Assembly (NCBI GenBank): GCA_031276985.1
Contig: JAISMA010000126.1
Location: forward strand, 1-27,125
Direction: 5' to 3'
Length of the DNA stretch: 27,125 bases
Source of the DNA: Helicobacteraceae bacterium
GTDB lineage: Bacteria > Campylobacterota > Campylobacteria > Campylobacterales > SZUA-545
Part shown: piece after piece, positions 13,797-21,989 of the stretch
Layout: each line of letters opens with the position of its first letter
Position numbering within the stretch: the stretch's first letter is position 1
Made by a program: the position numbers and the translations under genes
The notes under the pieces: model-generated
Told to the model about the DNA's origin: nothing
The model's input: only the letters and a program-made list of their open reading frames with translations
The model's database searches: none

Positions 13797-14147
13797 TTAG
13801 ATCAACGAAATAATCGCCAACGGCGCTGCGTCGCCAAGCCTCGCGCCGCTTTTTTGGATCGTCGTGTAGCCGCCTTTGCGATCGACGTATTTCGGCGCGA
13901 TCTCGGCGACTAGTTTATGCGTGGTCTCTTTGTCCTGCAAATGACTGAACACGGCGCGATGCGCGTTTGGATCGCCTTTGCGCGCTCTTGTTATCAGTTT
14001 TTCAACGTAGCTTCTAAGCTCTTTTGCCTTTGGCTCGGTCGTCTCGATCTTGCCCGCTTTGATCAGCGCGATGCTAAGATTTTTCAGCAACGCCTTGCGG
14101 TGCGAAGTTGTGCGTCCGAGTTTTCGATGCGCTTTTAAGTGTCTCAT
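13797..14147 (-). CDS. rplQ: 50S ribosomal protein L17
   Basis: L17 binds 23S rRNA near the exit tunnel. The N-terminus MRHLKAHRKLGRTTSHRKAL and the TTEPKAKELRSYVEKLITRA block are diagnostic. Its 116 residues are normal for the short bacterial form. It follows rpoA by four bases, the usual end of the alpha operon; here the run continues directly into nfu. Confidence 0.97.
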   Translation of the reverse strand: MRHLKAHRKLGRTTSHRKALLKNLSIALIKAGKIETTEPKAKELRSYVEKLITRARKGDPNAHRAVFSHLQDKETTHKLVAEIAPKYVDRKGGYTTIQKSGARLGDAAPLAIISLI

Positions 14148-14151
14148 AAAT

Positions 14152-15156
14152 TTAACCTTTTAATTCCGCTATTGCGGCTCTAAGTTTTGCGGCTAAATCT
14201 TCGGGAAGCGACTCGTGGACTGGATAGCCAAGCTGCGAGAGCTTTTCTTTGATCTCGTCCAACGATTTCTTGCCTAGATTTTTTACCTTGCTTAGTTCCG
14301 ATTCGTCCATCAAAACCACTTCGCCTAAATATACGACGTCGCTTCTGGTTAAGCAGTTGTGGCTTCTAGCCGATAGCCCCAAATCTTCCACTTTGAGCAG
14401 AAGCGTTTTTAAGCTCTCGTCGCGATCGCCGCTTTTTACGCCAAGCGATCCGACGTTTTCCACGCCTAGCGCGGAAGAGAGCACTTCGGTTTGCTTGAAA
14501 AGCGTGGCTACGCCGCTTTTGAAAACCTCTTTGGGATCGCTTTGCCCGTAGGTGGCGATCTCAAAGACGATCTTTTCAAAGTTTGGATTGTCCTCGACAA
14601 GCATTTTTTCGATCGAGTAGTTGGCTTTTCTAACCGGACCAAAAATGCCGTCAAGCGGCAGATAGCCTTCGGGAATCAACTCTCGAATCTCCTCGCTTGG
14701 CACGTAGCCCATGCCCTTTTCCAAAATGATGGAGACCTTAAGCTCCCCGTCTTCGTTGATTGAAGCAAAGTGCGCTTCGGGCGTTACCACCTCGACGCCT
14801 TGCGCGGCAAGATCGCGTCCTTTGACCTCTTTGGGTCCTTTGAAGGATGCGAGCAACTCTATTCTGTCGTCGTTTCCCGTAATCTTAAAGCGTACGTTTT
14901 TGAGATTGACGATCAGGCGAGCCGCGTCTTCCGCGACGCCGCGCACGCTGTCAAACTCGTGCGTTGCGCCTTCGATTTTCACGGCGATCGGCGCGCAACC
15001 GACCGCGCTGGACAAGATCAGCCGTTTGATCGGGTGCGCCAACGTAATGGCGTAACCCGGCTCAAACGGAAAAATCTCGAACACGGCGCGATCGTTTTCG
15101 CTTTTGGTTACGACGAATTCGGTAGGCGCGTGTGGCGCAGTTTTGATTTTTTTCAT
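14152..15156 (-). CDS. rpoA: RNA polymerase subunit alpha
   Basis: Alpha dimerises to start assembly of RNA polymerase and contacts promoters and activators. The N-terminal domain covers roughly residues 1-235, with signatures GYAITLAHPIKRLILSS and YSIEKMLVEDNPNFEKI. A linker leads to the C-terminal DNA-binding domain from about 255, with LGLSARSHNCLTRSDVVYLG and LGKKSLDEIKEKL, which resembles the E. coli NCLKAEDI and GKKSLTEI region. The 334 residues are full length. It lies between rpsD (25-base gap) and rplQ. Confidence 0.97.
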   Translation of the reverse strand: MKKIKTAPHAPTEFVVTKSENDRAVFEIFPFEPGYAITLAHPIKRLILSSAVGCAPIAVKIEGATHEFDSVRGVAEDAARLIVNLKNVRFKITGNDDRIELLASFKGPKEVKGRDLAAQGVEVVTPEAHFASINEDGELKVSIILEKGMGYVPSEEIRELIPEGYLPLDGIFGPVRKANYSIEKMLVEDNPNFEKIVFEIATYGQSDPKEVFKSGVATLFKQTEVLSSALGVENVGSLGVKSGDRDESLKTLLLKVEDLGLSARSHNCLTRSDVVYLGEVVLMDESELSKVKNLGKKSLDEIKEKLSQLGYPVHESLPEDLAAKLRAAIAELKG

Positions 15157-15181
15157 CTCTTTACCGCTTTGAGTTGGTTTA

Positions 15182-15808
15182 TTATTTGGAATACAGTTCG
15201 ATAATCAGGCGCTCTTCAATCGGCAGATTAAGCTCCGCGCGATCGGGAACGCGAGTGAAAATCCCCTCGAACTTCTCTCTATCCACATCAACCCAAGGAG
15301 ACAAACCGGTTTGATTGGTAAGCTCCAAAGCGCGTTGAATTTGCGGATTACTTTTCATTTTCTCTTTTATCGCCACTTTCGCGCCGACTTTTACAAGCAT
15401 AGACGGCACGTCGACCCTCTCGCCATTTACCAGCACATGACCATGCCCCACGATCTGCCGCGCAAAACGGCGGGTCGTCGCAAAACCCATGCGATAAACG
15501 ACGTTATCAAGGCGGCTTTCAAGCAACTTGATAAAGTTTTCGCCGGTGTTGCCCATGCGGCGGCTTGCCTCTTTGTAAGCTCTAACGCACTGCTTTTCGC
15601 TCACGCCGTACATGTGGCGCGCCTTTTGCTTTTCGCGTAGTTGCAAGCCGTATTCGCTGATCTTGGAGCGTCTTTGACCGTGCTGACCGGGCGCGTACGG
15701 ACGTTTGTCGATCGCGCTCTTGCCCGCCAAACGGCGCTCGCCTTTAAGGTTCAGGCTAACGCCGAGCCTTCTTTCGATTTTCTCTACGGGACCTCTGTAT
15801 CTTGCCAT
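15182..15808 (-). CDS. rpsD: 30S ribosomal protein S4
   Basis: S4 starts 30S assembly by binding the 5' domain of 16S rRNA. The N-terminus MARYRGPVEKIERRLGVSLN, the RPYAPGQHGQ motif and the S4 RNA-binding fold with LESRLDNVVYRMGFA and GHGHVLVNGERVDVPS are clear. The zinc cysteines of some S4 proteins are absent. Its 208 residues are standard. In some bacteria S4 represses its own operon; no such site could be recognised here. Confidence 0.97.
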   Translation of the reverse strand: MARYRGPVEKIERRLGVSLNLKGERRLAGKSAIDKRPYAPGQHGQRRSKISEYGLQLREKQKARHMYGVSEKQCVRAYKEASRRMGNTGENFIKLLESRLDNVVYRMGFATTRRFARQIVGHGHVLVNGERVDVPSMLVKVGAKVAIKEKMKSNPQIQRALELTNQTGLSPWVDVDREKFEGIFTRVPDRAELNLPIEERLIIELYSK

Positions 15809-15817
15809 AGCTAATCC

Positions 15818-16222
15818 TTACACTCTTCTTCGTTTAGGCGGTCTGCATCCGTTGTGCGGCAAAGGCGTTACGTCTTTGAGAGAGCTGATCCTGATGCCGT
15901 CGACCGCGCCTACGCTTTTTATCGCCGTTTCGCGTCCGCCGCCCGGACCTTGAACGCGGATCGAAACCTCTTTTAATCCCGCCTCTTTAGCTTTCGTAAG
16001 CGCGCTTTCCACCGCTTGTTGCGCGGCGTAAGGCGTGGATTTTTTGCTGCCTTTGAAACCAAGACTGCCGGCGGTAGTCCAACAGATCACGTTGCCCGCT
16101 TCGTCCGTTACGGTGATATTGGTGTTGTTAAAGGTCGCGGCGATATGCACCACGCCTTTGCCAATGGTCTTTTTTATCTTTTTTCGCGTCGTTCTTTGTT
16201 GTTTGGTCGCGGTTGTAGCCAT
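15818..16222 (-). CDS. rpsK: 30S ribosomal protein S11
   Basis: S11 forms part of the 30S platform near the mRNA exit. Signatures include GVVHIAATFNNTNITVTDEAGN, GFKGSKKSTPYAAQQA, RVQGPGGGRETAI and the C-terminal PHNGCRPPKRRRV. It has 134 residues. It lies 11 bases after rpsM and 9 bases before rpsD. Confidence 0.97.
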   Translation of the reverse strand: MATTATKQQRTTRKKIKKTIGKGVVHIAATFNNTNITVTDEAGNVICWTTAGSLGFKGSKKSTPYAAQQAVESALTKAKEAGLKEVSIRVQGPGGGRETAIKSVGAVDGIRISSLKDVTPLPHNGCRPPKRRRV

Positions 16223-16233
16223 TAACTTATTCC

Positions 16234-16605
16234 TTATGATTCTTTAGGCTTGGAGCCGACGGTTTTGGGCTTGCCCTTGCGAGTGCGGGCATTGGTTTTG
16301 GTGCGCTGACCGCGAACGGGCAGACCTTTACGATGACGAATGCCGCGAAGCGTTTTGATGTCGATGAGGTTCTTAATGTCCATAGCGATCCGTTTTCTCA
16401 AATCGCCCTCGATCGCGTAGTTGCGAAGCTCTTTGGTCAAAGCCGCAACGTCGTCCTCGCTCAAATCGACCACCCGCTTATCGGGATTGACTCCCGTCGC
16501 CGCGAGCGCTCTAAGAGCGGTGGCGTGTCCAACGCCGTATATATAGGTAAGACCAAACTCGATTCGTTTCTTTTTGGGCAGATCGACGCCCGCAATCCGT
16601 GCCAT
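16234..16605 (-). CDS. rpsM: 30S ribosomal protein S13
   Basis: S13 sits in the 30S head and contacts the P-site tRNA through its basic tail. MARIAGVDLPKKKRIEFGLTYIYGVG and the RGIRHRKGLPVRGQRTKTNARTRKG block are diagnostic. It has 123 residues. Its ATG begins two bases after the rpmJ stop. Confidence 0.97.
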   Translation of the reverse strand: MARIAGVDLPKKKRIEFGLTYIYGVGHATALRALAATGVNPDKRVVDLSEDDVAALTKELRNYAIEGDLRKRIAMDIKNLIDIKTLRGIRHRKGLPVRGQRTKTNARTRKGKPKTVGSKPKES

Positions 16606-16607
16606 GC

Positions 16608-16721
16608 TTATCCTTGCCTTTGTTTATGTTTCGGATTCGCGCAGATAACCCGCGAAACCCCTTTGCGCTTGATGACCTTACACTTGTCGCACATTTTTTT
16701 AACGCTTGCTCTGACTTTCAT
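16608..16721 (-). CDS. rpmJ: 50S ribosomal protein L36, zinc-binding form
   Basis: This 37-residue gene is easily missed. It reads MKVRASVKKMCDKCKVIKRK and ends CANPKHKQRQG. Its CxxC...C...H set makes it the zinc-binding (C+) form of L36. The ATG at 16721 has AAGGA upstream. It sits between infA and rpsM, the usual place, and follows the only sizeable gap (62 bases) in the ribosomal run, which contains a perfect TATAAT. Confidence 0.95.
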   Translation of the reverse strand: MKVRASVKKMCDKCKVIKRKGVSRVICANPKHKQRQG

Positions 16722-16766
16722 ATCTTTTCCTTTTTATTAGCCGACAATGAAGGGCGGAATTGTACC

Positions 16767-16772
16767 ATTATA
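16767..16772 (-). promoter_or_regulatory. Candidate internal promoter -10 upstream of rpmJ
   Basis: A perfect TATAAT on the minus strand lies in the AT-rich 62-base gap between infA and rpmJ, 45 bases before the rpmJ ATG, with a T-rich stretch just upstream. No good -35 is seen. It could give rpmJ-rpsM-rpsK-rpsD-rpoA-rplQ a separate supply of transcript, as the alpha operon has in other bacteria. Confidence 0.4.
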
Positions 16773-16783
16773 TACATTAAAAT

Positions 16784-17002
16784 CTACTTATAACGGTAGG
16801 TAATTCTGCCCTTATCGAGGCTATATGGGGTTAATTCCACCTTTACCTTGTCGCCGGGCAATATGCGGATATAGTGCATTCGCATTTTGCCCGCGATATG
16901 ACACAAAATCACATGCTTGTTCTCAAGCTCGACGCGAAATGTCGCGTTGGGCAGAGCCTCGTTTACGATTCCGTCAATCTCGATTACGTCGTCTTTTGCC
17001 AA
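16784..17002 (-). CDS. infA: Translation initiation factor IF-1
   Basis: IF-1 binds the 30S A site during initiation. The protein is one OB fold of 72 residues with the typical start MAKDDVIEIDGIV, the central VELENKHVILCHIAGKMR and YIRILPGDKVKVELTPYSL near the end. It follows map by 11 bases. The placement map-infA-rpmJ is the order I know from Helicobacter. Confidence 0.97.
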   Translation of the reverse strand: MAKDDVIEIDGIVNEALPNATFRVELENKHVILCHIAGKMRMHYIRILPGDKVKVELTPYSLDKGRITYRYK

Positions 17003-17013
17003 TTGCTAAATCC

Positions 17014-17775
17014 TTACGCTGCTGATAAAATCTCGGCTTTGCCGCCGACTATCGCCAAGGCGTGTTCGTAATGACTGCCGTTAAGCCCGTCCTCGCTCGC
17101 CACCGACCATCTATCGGCAAGCGTTTTGTGCTTGCCGCTCTTTTGGCAGATCATCGGCTCGACGCAGAAGACCATGCCCTCTTTAATCTTCGGACCCTGC
17201 TTGGGTTTGCCCTCGACGTAGTTTAAGATCTGCGGCTCTTCGTGCGGCTTTCGCCCAAGCCCGTGTCCGCAGTAGCCGCGAAGCGGGACGTAGCCTCTGG
17301 AGACGATCGCTTCCTCTAAGATCGCGCTCAACTCTTTGAAACGCATGCCGTCTTTGATAAGCCCGATCGCCTCGTAAAGCGTATCTTTGGCGCAGTCGAT
17401 CAGCTTTTGATCGGACTGCGAGATCGCGCCCACGGGCAACGTAACCGCCGCGTCGCCATACCAGCCGTTAAGCTCTACGCCAATATCAAGCCCGATAATA
17501 TCGCCCTCTTTCAGCGGCGTATCGTCCGGCACGCCGTGGATAATCACCTCGTTTTTCGAGGTGCAGATAGCGCCCGGAAACGGCGGATCGTAAAGACCCT
17601 TGAACGAGGCTCGCCCGCCGTTCGCCGCGATAAAGCGCTCCGCCTCTTGCGCGAGTTCGTTTGTGGTTACGCCCGCTTTTACCAGCGCGCCCACGCGCTC
17701 TAGCGTCTTTGCGACCAATTGATTTGCGGCGCGCAAAGCCGCAATCTCTTTCTTGTCGCGAAGCGCTATGCTCAT
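17014..17775 (-). CDS. map: Type I methionine aminopeptidase
   Basis: Map removes the first methionine from new proteins when the second residue is small. The five metal ligands of the pita-bread fold are Asp97 (GLDIGVEL), Asp108 (WYGDAAVT), His171 (CGHGLG), Glu206 (VFCVEPMI) and Glu237 (HYEHALAI). The catalytic histidine is His80 in EVIIHGVP. Length is 253 residues, normal for type Ia without an N-terminal extension. The gene lies three bases after secY, where E. coli has other genes. Confidence 0.97.
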   Translation of the reverse strand: MSIALRDKKEIAALRAANQLVAKTLERVGALVKAGVTTNELAQEAERFIAANGGRASFKGLYDPPFPGAICTSKNEVIIHGVPDDTPLKEGDIIGLDIGVELNGWYGDAAVTLPVGAISQSDQKLIDCAKDTLYEAIGLIKDGMRFKELSAILEEAIVSRGYVPLRGYCGHGLGRKPHEEPQILNYVEGKPKQGPKIKEGMVFCVEPMICQKSGKHKTLADRWSVASEDGLNGSHYEHALAIVGGKAEILSAA

Positions 17776-17778
17776 CGT

Positions 17779-19041
17779 TTACAGACCTACCGCGCTAAGC
17801 GTCTGATAACGGCTCATGTAGATTTGAGCCTCGATTTTGCGCATCGTATCCAGCGCCACTTGCACCACGATCAGCACCGCCGTGCCGCCAAAATAAAACG
17901 GCACGCCCATAGATTTGACCAAAACCCACGGCAAGGTGGAGATAATCGCCAGATAGATCGCGCCCCAGAAAGTTAATCGGCTTGCGATCTCGCTTAGATA
18001 TTCCGAGCTGTGCTGACCCGGACGAACGCCCGGAATAAAACCGCCCTGCCGTTTTAGATTCTCGGCTATATCTTTGGGATTGAAAACGATCGAAGCGTAA
18101 AAATAGGCGAAAAATATGACGAGTAAAAAGGTCGCGAAGTTAAACCAATAACCGTCGGGGCTTAACAGATCGCGCGCGAAACGCACATACTCGTTTTCGC
18201 TGGCTTGCAAAAGCGTCGCGGGGAACATCAAAATCGCGCTGGCGAAGATCGGCGGAATCACGCCGCTTAGGTTGATTTTGATTGGAATGTAGTTCATCAC
18301 GCGCTTATTTTGACTTTCGATCATCACTTTGCGCGAGTAACTCACGGGAACGCGTCTCTCGGCAAGCTCAACGTAGATAATCGCCGCCACCGTAAGCAGT
18401 ATGATCGCGACGATGGCGATCGCGGCGAAAAAGTTCATCTCGGCGCTGTTAATAAGGCTGATCGTGCCGCCGATCGCGCTTGGAATGCCCGCCACAATGC
18501 CGCCAAAGATGATCAAGCTCGTGCCGTTGCCGACGCCGCGTTTGGTGATCTGCTCGCCGATCCATAAGAGCATCATCGTCCCCGCCGTCATCGACGCGCT
18601 CGCCAGCGCCACGAAAGTATTCATGTCAAGCATGATTGGATTTTGACCGCTTGCTCCCGATAGGCTGTTTAGCCCGATCGCCACGCCAATCGATTGAACC
18701 AGCGCGATCCCGACCGTCATATAGCGGACGATCTGCATATATTTTTGCATGCCGTCGCGCTCTTTTTTCAGTTTGCCAAGTTCGGGGAAAGTCGCCCCCA
18801 AAAGCTCCATAATGATCGCCGCCGTGATGTAGGGCATAATCCCCAAGCTAATAATGCTAAGGCGCTCTACGGCGTTGCCGCTGAACATATTATAAAGCCC
18901 TAGAGCATCACCCTTGTGAGCGGCGAAAATCTCCTTAATAACCTCGACGTCCACGCCCGGCGTCGGCACGTAGGCAAGCACGCGAAAAACAAGCAAAAAT
19001 CCCAGCGTGATCAGGATTTTATTGAGTAGAGCTTTATCCAT
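17779..19041 (-). CDS. secY: Protein translocase subunit SecY
   Basis: SecY is the channel of the Sec export system in the inner membrane. The 420 residues show about ten hydrophobic segments. The N-terminal TLGFLLVFRVLAYVPTPGVD and the cytosolic loop with LAERRVPVSYSRKV are diagnostic, as is the late loop PKDIAENLKRQGGFIPGVRPG. It is intact and ends in the typical short cytosolic tail. It follows rplO by three bases and so is translated with the ribosomal genes. Confidence 0.97.
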   Translation of the reverse strand: MDKALLNKILITLGFLLVFRVLAYVPTPGVDVEVIKEIFAAHKGDALGLYNMFSGNAVERLSIISLGIMPYITAAIIMELLGATFPELGKLKKERDGMQKYMQIVRYMTVGIALVQSIGVAIGLNSLSGASGQNPIMLDMNTFVALASASMTAGTMMLLWIGEQITKRGVGNGTSLIIFGGIVAGIPSAIGGTISLINSAEMNFFAAIAIVAIILLTVAAIIYVELAERRVPVSYSRKVMIESQNKRVMNYIPIKINLSGVIPPIFASAILMFPATLLQASENEYVRFARDLLSPDGYWFNFATFLLVIFFAYFYASIVFNPKDIAENLKRQGGFIPGVRPGQHSSEYLSEIASRLTFWGAIYLAIISTLPWVLVKSMGVPFYFGGTAVLIVVQVALDTMRKIEAQIYMSRYQTLSAVGL

Positions 19042-19044
19042 CGC

Positions 19045-19446
19045 TTATTTTTTGCCGCCCGAATAGGCGATAGCTTCGTCTTTGATCTTCGGCGCAAGCG
19101 TTTTGGCGTCCGCGCCGATCAATTTGACTTTTTTTGTCGATTTTGGCGCTAAACCCGCCTCGATCAAAGCGGCGATCGTGATCTCTTTAAGCGTTTTGAC
19201 GGCGGGAAAACGATCGACGCTGATCGCGTGAGGCTTTTGCTTGTGCGACGTAAAGCCGACCTTCGGCAGACGGCGATAAAGCGGCTGTTGCCCGCCTTCA
19301 AAGCCCGCCTTGTAGCCGCTACCCGTTCTAGCGTGTTGCCCTTTGTGTCCGCGTCCGGCGGTCTTGCCGTGTCCGCTGCCCTGACCGCGCCCAATCCGTT
19401 TGATCTTGCGGTTTGAACCGTTTGCGGGAGTAAGTTTTTCAAGCAT
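19045..19446 (-). CDS. rplO: 50S ribosomal protein L15
   Basis: L15 is a late-assembling 23S rRNA-binding protein. The glycine- and arginine-rich N-terminus RIGRGQGSGHGKTAGRGHKGQ and EGGQQPLYRRLPKVGF are diagnostic. It has 133 residues. It follows rpsE by only nine bases, so rpmD (L30), which many bacteria carry at this point, is missing. I recall that Campylobacterota lack L30. Confidence 0.97.
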   Translation of the reverse strand: MLEKLTPANGSNRKIKRIGRGQGSGHGKTAGRGHKGQHARTGSGYKAGFEGGQQPLYRRLPKVGFTSHKQKPHAISVDRFPAVKTLKEITIAALIEAGLAPKSTKKVKLIGADAKTLAPKIKDEAIAYSGGKK

Positions 19447-19455
19447 AACCGCTCC

Positions 19456-19914
19456 TTATTTTTTTAGTTGTTCTAGCGCGAGGCAGGTGGCGCGAACCAC
19501 GTTAGCCGCGTTGTTGCTTCTTAGCGATTTGGTAAGAATATCCTTCACGCCCGCAAGCTCCAAAACGGGGCGAACCGCGCCGCCCGCGATGAGTCCCGAA
19601 CCCTCTGCGGCGGGCTTCAAAAGCACTACGCTCGCGTTGAATTTCGCCTGCACCTCGTGAGGGATCGTCGTTTTTTTGAGATCGACGAAGATCATATTCT
19701 TAAAAGCGTCGTCCACCGCTTTGCGAACGGCGTCGGGAATCTCTTTGGCTTTGCCTACGCCGTAGCCAACGTGTCCTTTTTTGTCGCCGACGACGATCAA
19801 CGCGCTGAATCTGAAACGACGACCGCCTTTAACCACTTTGGTTACGCGCCCGATATTGACGATCACCTCGTCGAACTCTTCGCGGTTTAACGCTCTTATT
19901 TCGCTTTGCTGCAT
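19456..19914 (-). CDS. rpsE: 30S ribosomal protein S5
   Basis: S5 helps decoding fidelity and mRNA unwinding at the 30S entry. The S5 double-stranded-RNA-binding domain is seen in EFDEVIVNIGRVTKVVKGGRRFRFSA with DKKGHVGYGVGKAKEIPDAV, followed by the C-terminal AEGSGLIAGGAVRPVLELAG. It has 152 residues. The ATG at 19914 lies nine bases after rplR. Confidence 0.97.
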   Translation of the reverse strand: MQQSEIRALNREEFDEVIVNIGRVTKVVKGGRRFRFSALIVVGDKKGHVGYGVGKAKEIPDAVRKAVDDAFKNMIFVDLKKTTIPHEVQAKFNASVVLLKPAAEGSGLIAGGAVRPVLELAGVKDILTKSLRSNNAANVVRATCLALEQLKK

Positions 19915-19923
19915 CCTTGTCCC

Positions 19924-20280
19924 TTACAGTTTAATCGCGTTTTCGCGAAGCGCGTCCGCAAACGCCGCCACAACGCCGTGATAGAGATAGCCGTTGCGAT
20001 CGAAAATAACCTCTTCGACCTTTTTTGCCTTGAGCGCTTCGGCGAACGTCTTGCCCGCTTTCGCCGCGCCCTCTTTGTTGCTCGCCGCGCCTTGCGCCTT
20101 GCCGTCAAAAGCCGCGATCGTTACGCCGTTTGCGTCGTCGATCGCCTGCGCGTAGATGTAGCGGTTGCTTCTAAACACGCTGATTCTCGGCTTGATCGCG
20201 CTGCCGACTAGTTTGGATCTAATGCGCGCCTTGCGTCGTCCGCGAGTCGCGATCTTCTGTTTCAAATGTTTTTCGGTCAT
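19924..20280 (-). CDS. rplR: 50S ribosomal protein L18
   Basis: L18 brings 5S rRNA into the large subunit together with L5. The block RPRISVFRSNRYIYAQ-like sequence (here KPRISVFRSNRYIYAQAID) and the ending FDRNGYLYHGVVAAFADALRE are typical. It has 118 residues with the basic N-terminus TRGRRKARIRSKL. Confidence 0.97.
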   Translation of the reverse strand: MTEKHLKQKIATRGRRKARIRSKLVGSAIKPRISVFRSNRYIYAQAIDDANGVTIAAFDGKAQGAASNKEGAAKAGKTFAEALKAKKVEEVIFDRNGYLYHGVVAAFADALRENAIKL

Positions 20281-20297
20281 ATTAAAAGCCTCTTACT

Positions 20298-20837
20298 TTA
20301 CTTTTTCGCGGTCTTGCCGGCTTTTCTAAGGATTGTCTCGTCGGCGTAACGAACGCCTTTACCCTTATAAGGTTCCGGTCCTCTGTAGTCGCGAATAACG
20401 GCGGCTACTTGTCCAACCTGCTGTTTGTCCGCGCCTTTGATCGAGACGCTGACGTTCTTGTCTACCGTGATCTCCACGCCTTCTGGAATCTCAAAGTTGA
20501 TCGGGTGCGAATAGCCAAGCAGAAGCTCAAGCGTTTTGCCCTTCACGGCGGCGCGATAGCCCACGCCCGAAATTTCAAGATTCTTTTCAAAACCTTTCGT
20601 CATGCCTACGACGATATTATTGGCTAAGGCGCGATACGTCCCCCAAAACGCTCTGGAGCGCTTGGAGTCGTCTTTTGGCTTGAAATGCAGCTTGCCCTCT
20701 TCGAGCGTTACCTGCGCGTTGCCTAAAGTATCGAGCGTTTTGCTTAGTTTCGCGCTCTTAAACTCTATAACGTTGCCGTTGATTTTCACCTCTACGCCCT
20801 TTGGCAGAGCGATCGGCGCTTTTCCTATTCTTGACAT
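20298..20837 (-). CDS. rplF: 50S ribosomal protein L6
   Basis: L6 binds 23S rRNA near the sarcin-ricin loop. It starts MSRIGKAPIALPKGVEVKIN and has two similar domains; the second carries LLLGYSHPINFEIPEGVEI and the signature GPEPYKGKGVRYADE near the end. Its 179 residues are standard. Confidence 0.97.
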   Translation of the reverse strand: MSRIGKAPIALPKGVEVKINGNVIEFKSAKLSKTLDTLGNAQVTLEEGKLHFKPKDDSKRSRAFWGTYRALANNIVVGMTKGFEKNLEISGVGYRAAVKGKTLELLLGYSHPINFEIPEGVEITVDKNVSVSIKGADKQQVGQVAAVIRDYRGPEPYKGKGVRYADETILRKAGKTAKK

Positions 20838-20847
20838 CTTTTAATCC

Positions 20848-21240
20848 TTACCAAACGGCGCATAGCGCTTCGCCGCCCGCGTTTTGAGCGAAGGCGTCGT
20901 CGTTGCTAAGCACTCCCTTCGAGGTCGATATGATAATCGAGCCGAAGCCGTGCTTGAATTTCTTGACGTTTTTGGCGGAAGCGTATATTCTGCGACCGGG
21001 TTTGCTCACGCGCTTAATCTCGGCGATCGCGCTTTTGCCTTTGTCGTCGTATTTCAGGAATACGTCGATATAGCGTTTAACGTCGGATTCGTCGGTCTTA
21101 AACGAATCGATGTAGCCTTTTGCCTGCAAAACGCCTAAAATGGATTCGACCGTTTTGGAATACAACAATTTGGTCGTCTCCTGACGGCGCAAAGCGGCGT
21201 TGCGAATACGAGTGATAGAATCGGCGATAATATCGTTCAT
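20848..21240 (-). CDS. rpsH: 30S ribosomal protein S8
   Basis: S8 binds helix 21 of 16S rRNA. It starts MNDIIADSITRIRNAALRRQE and ends with the typical SIIISTSKGVLSNDDAFAQNAGGEALCAVW. It has 130 residues. In E. coli S8 represses this operon by binding near rplE mRNA; I cannot recognise such a structure by eye here. Confidence 0.97.
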   Translation of the reverse strand: MNDIIADSITRIRNAALRRQETTKLLYSKTVESILGVLQAKGYIDSFKTDESDVKRYIDVFLKYDDKGKSAIAEIKRVSKPGRRIYASAKNVKKFKHGFGSIIISTSKGVLSNDDAFAQNAGGEALCAVW

Positions 21241-21248
21241 CTTTTTCC

Positions 21249-21434
21249 TTACCAGCTTGCTTTGCGAACGCCGGGCAAAAGCCCTTCGTTTGCCATTTTA
21301 CGCAGACACACGCGGCAGATTCCGAAATCCCGATAAACCGATTTAGGGCGACCGCAGATTTGGCAGCGCGTGTAGCCGCGCACCGCGAATTTGGGTTTGC
21401 GTAACGCTTTAACAATAATCGACTTCTTTGCCAT
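21249..21434 (-). CDS. rpsN: 30S ribosomal protein S14, zinc-binding type Z
   Basis: This is the short, 61-residue form of S14 with a zinc ribbon made by CQIC and CRVC (TRCQICGRPKSVYRDFGICRVCLRKMA). It contrasts with the longer zinc-free form of enteric bacteria. It sits between rplE and rpsH as usual. Like L36 here it needs zinc, so both are possible targets of zinc-sparing regulation if second copies exist elsewhere. Confidence 0.96.
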   Translation of the reverse strand: MAKKSIIVKALRKPKFAVRGYTRCQICGRPKSVYRDFGICRVCLRKMANEGLLPGVRKASW

Positions 21435-21445
21435 CTCTTCCTCTC

Positions 21446-21988
21446 TTAACTTTTTTTGGCGAACGGAAAGCCAAGTTTTTCAAGAAGCGTCAAAGCCTCT
21501 TTGTCGTTTTTTGCCGTAGTAACGATCGCGATATTCATGCCATGAATCTTCGCTACGTCGTCGTAATTGACCTCCGGGAAAATCAACTGCTCGGACAACC
21601 CGAAATTGTAGTTGCCCGCGCCGTCGAAGCCGCTTCTTGGCAGACCCCTGAAGTCTTTAATGCGCGGCGCGGCAATCGAGATAAACTTCTCCAAAAAATT
21701 GTACATCTGCGCGCCGCGAAGCGTTACGCGAACGCCCACGTTCATGCCCTCTCTGATCTTGAAAGTCGCCACCGATTTTTTCGCCTTAGTGATCACCGCT
21801 CTTTGACCCGCGATTAAGCTGATCGTATCGGCGATATTTTGCATAAGCTTTTGATCTTTGCCGCCTTCGCCGCTTCCGACGCTGATAACGACTTTCTCCA
21901 GCTTGGGCAACAACATCGGATTGGATACGCCAAGCTCTTTGGACAAATCGGGCTTTAAGGCGGCGTATTTCGATCTTAATTGAAACAT
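21446..21988 (-). CDS. rplE: 50S ribosomal protein L5
   Basis: L5 binds 5S rRNA and contacts P-site tRNA. Signatures are NPMLLPKLEKVVISVGSGEG, GQRAVITKAKKSVATFKIREGMNVG and the C-terminal GMNIAIVTTAKNDKEALTLLEKLGFPF. It has 180 residues. It begins one base after the rplX stop. Confidence 0.97.
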   Translation of the reverse strand: MFQLRSKYAALKPDLSKELGVSNPMLLPKLEKVVISVGSGEGGKDQKLMQNIADTISLIAGQRAVITKAKKSVATFKIREGMNVGVRVTLRGAQMYNFLEKFISIAAPRIKDFRGLPRSGFDGAGNYNFGLSEQLIFPEVNYDDVAKIHGMNIAIVTTAKNDKEALTLLEKLGFPFAKKS

Positions 21989-21989
21989 A

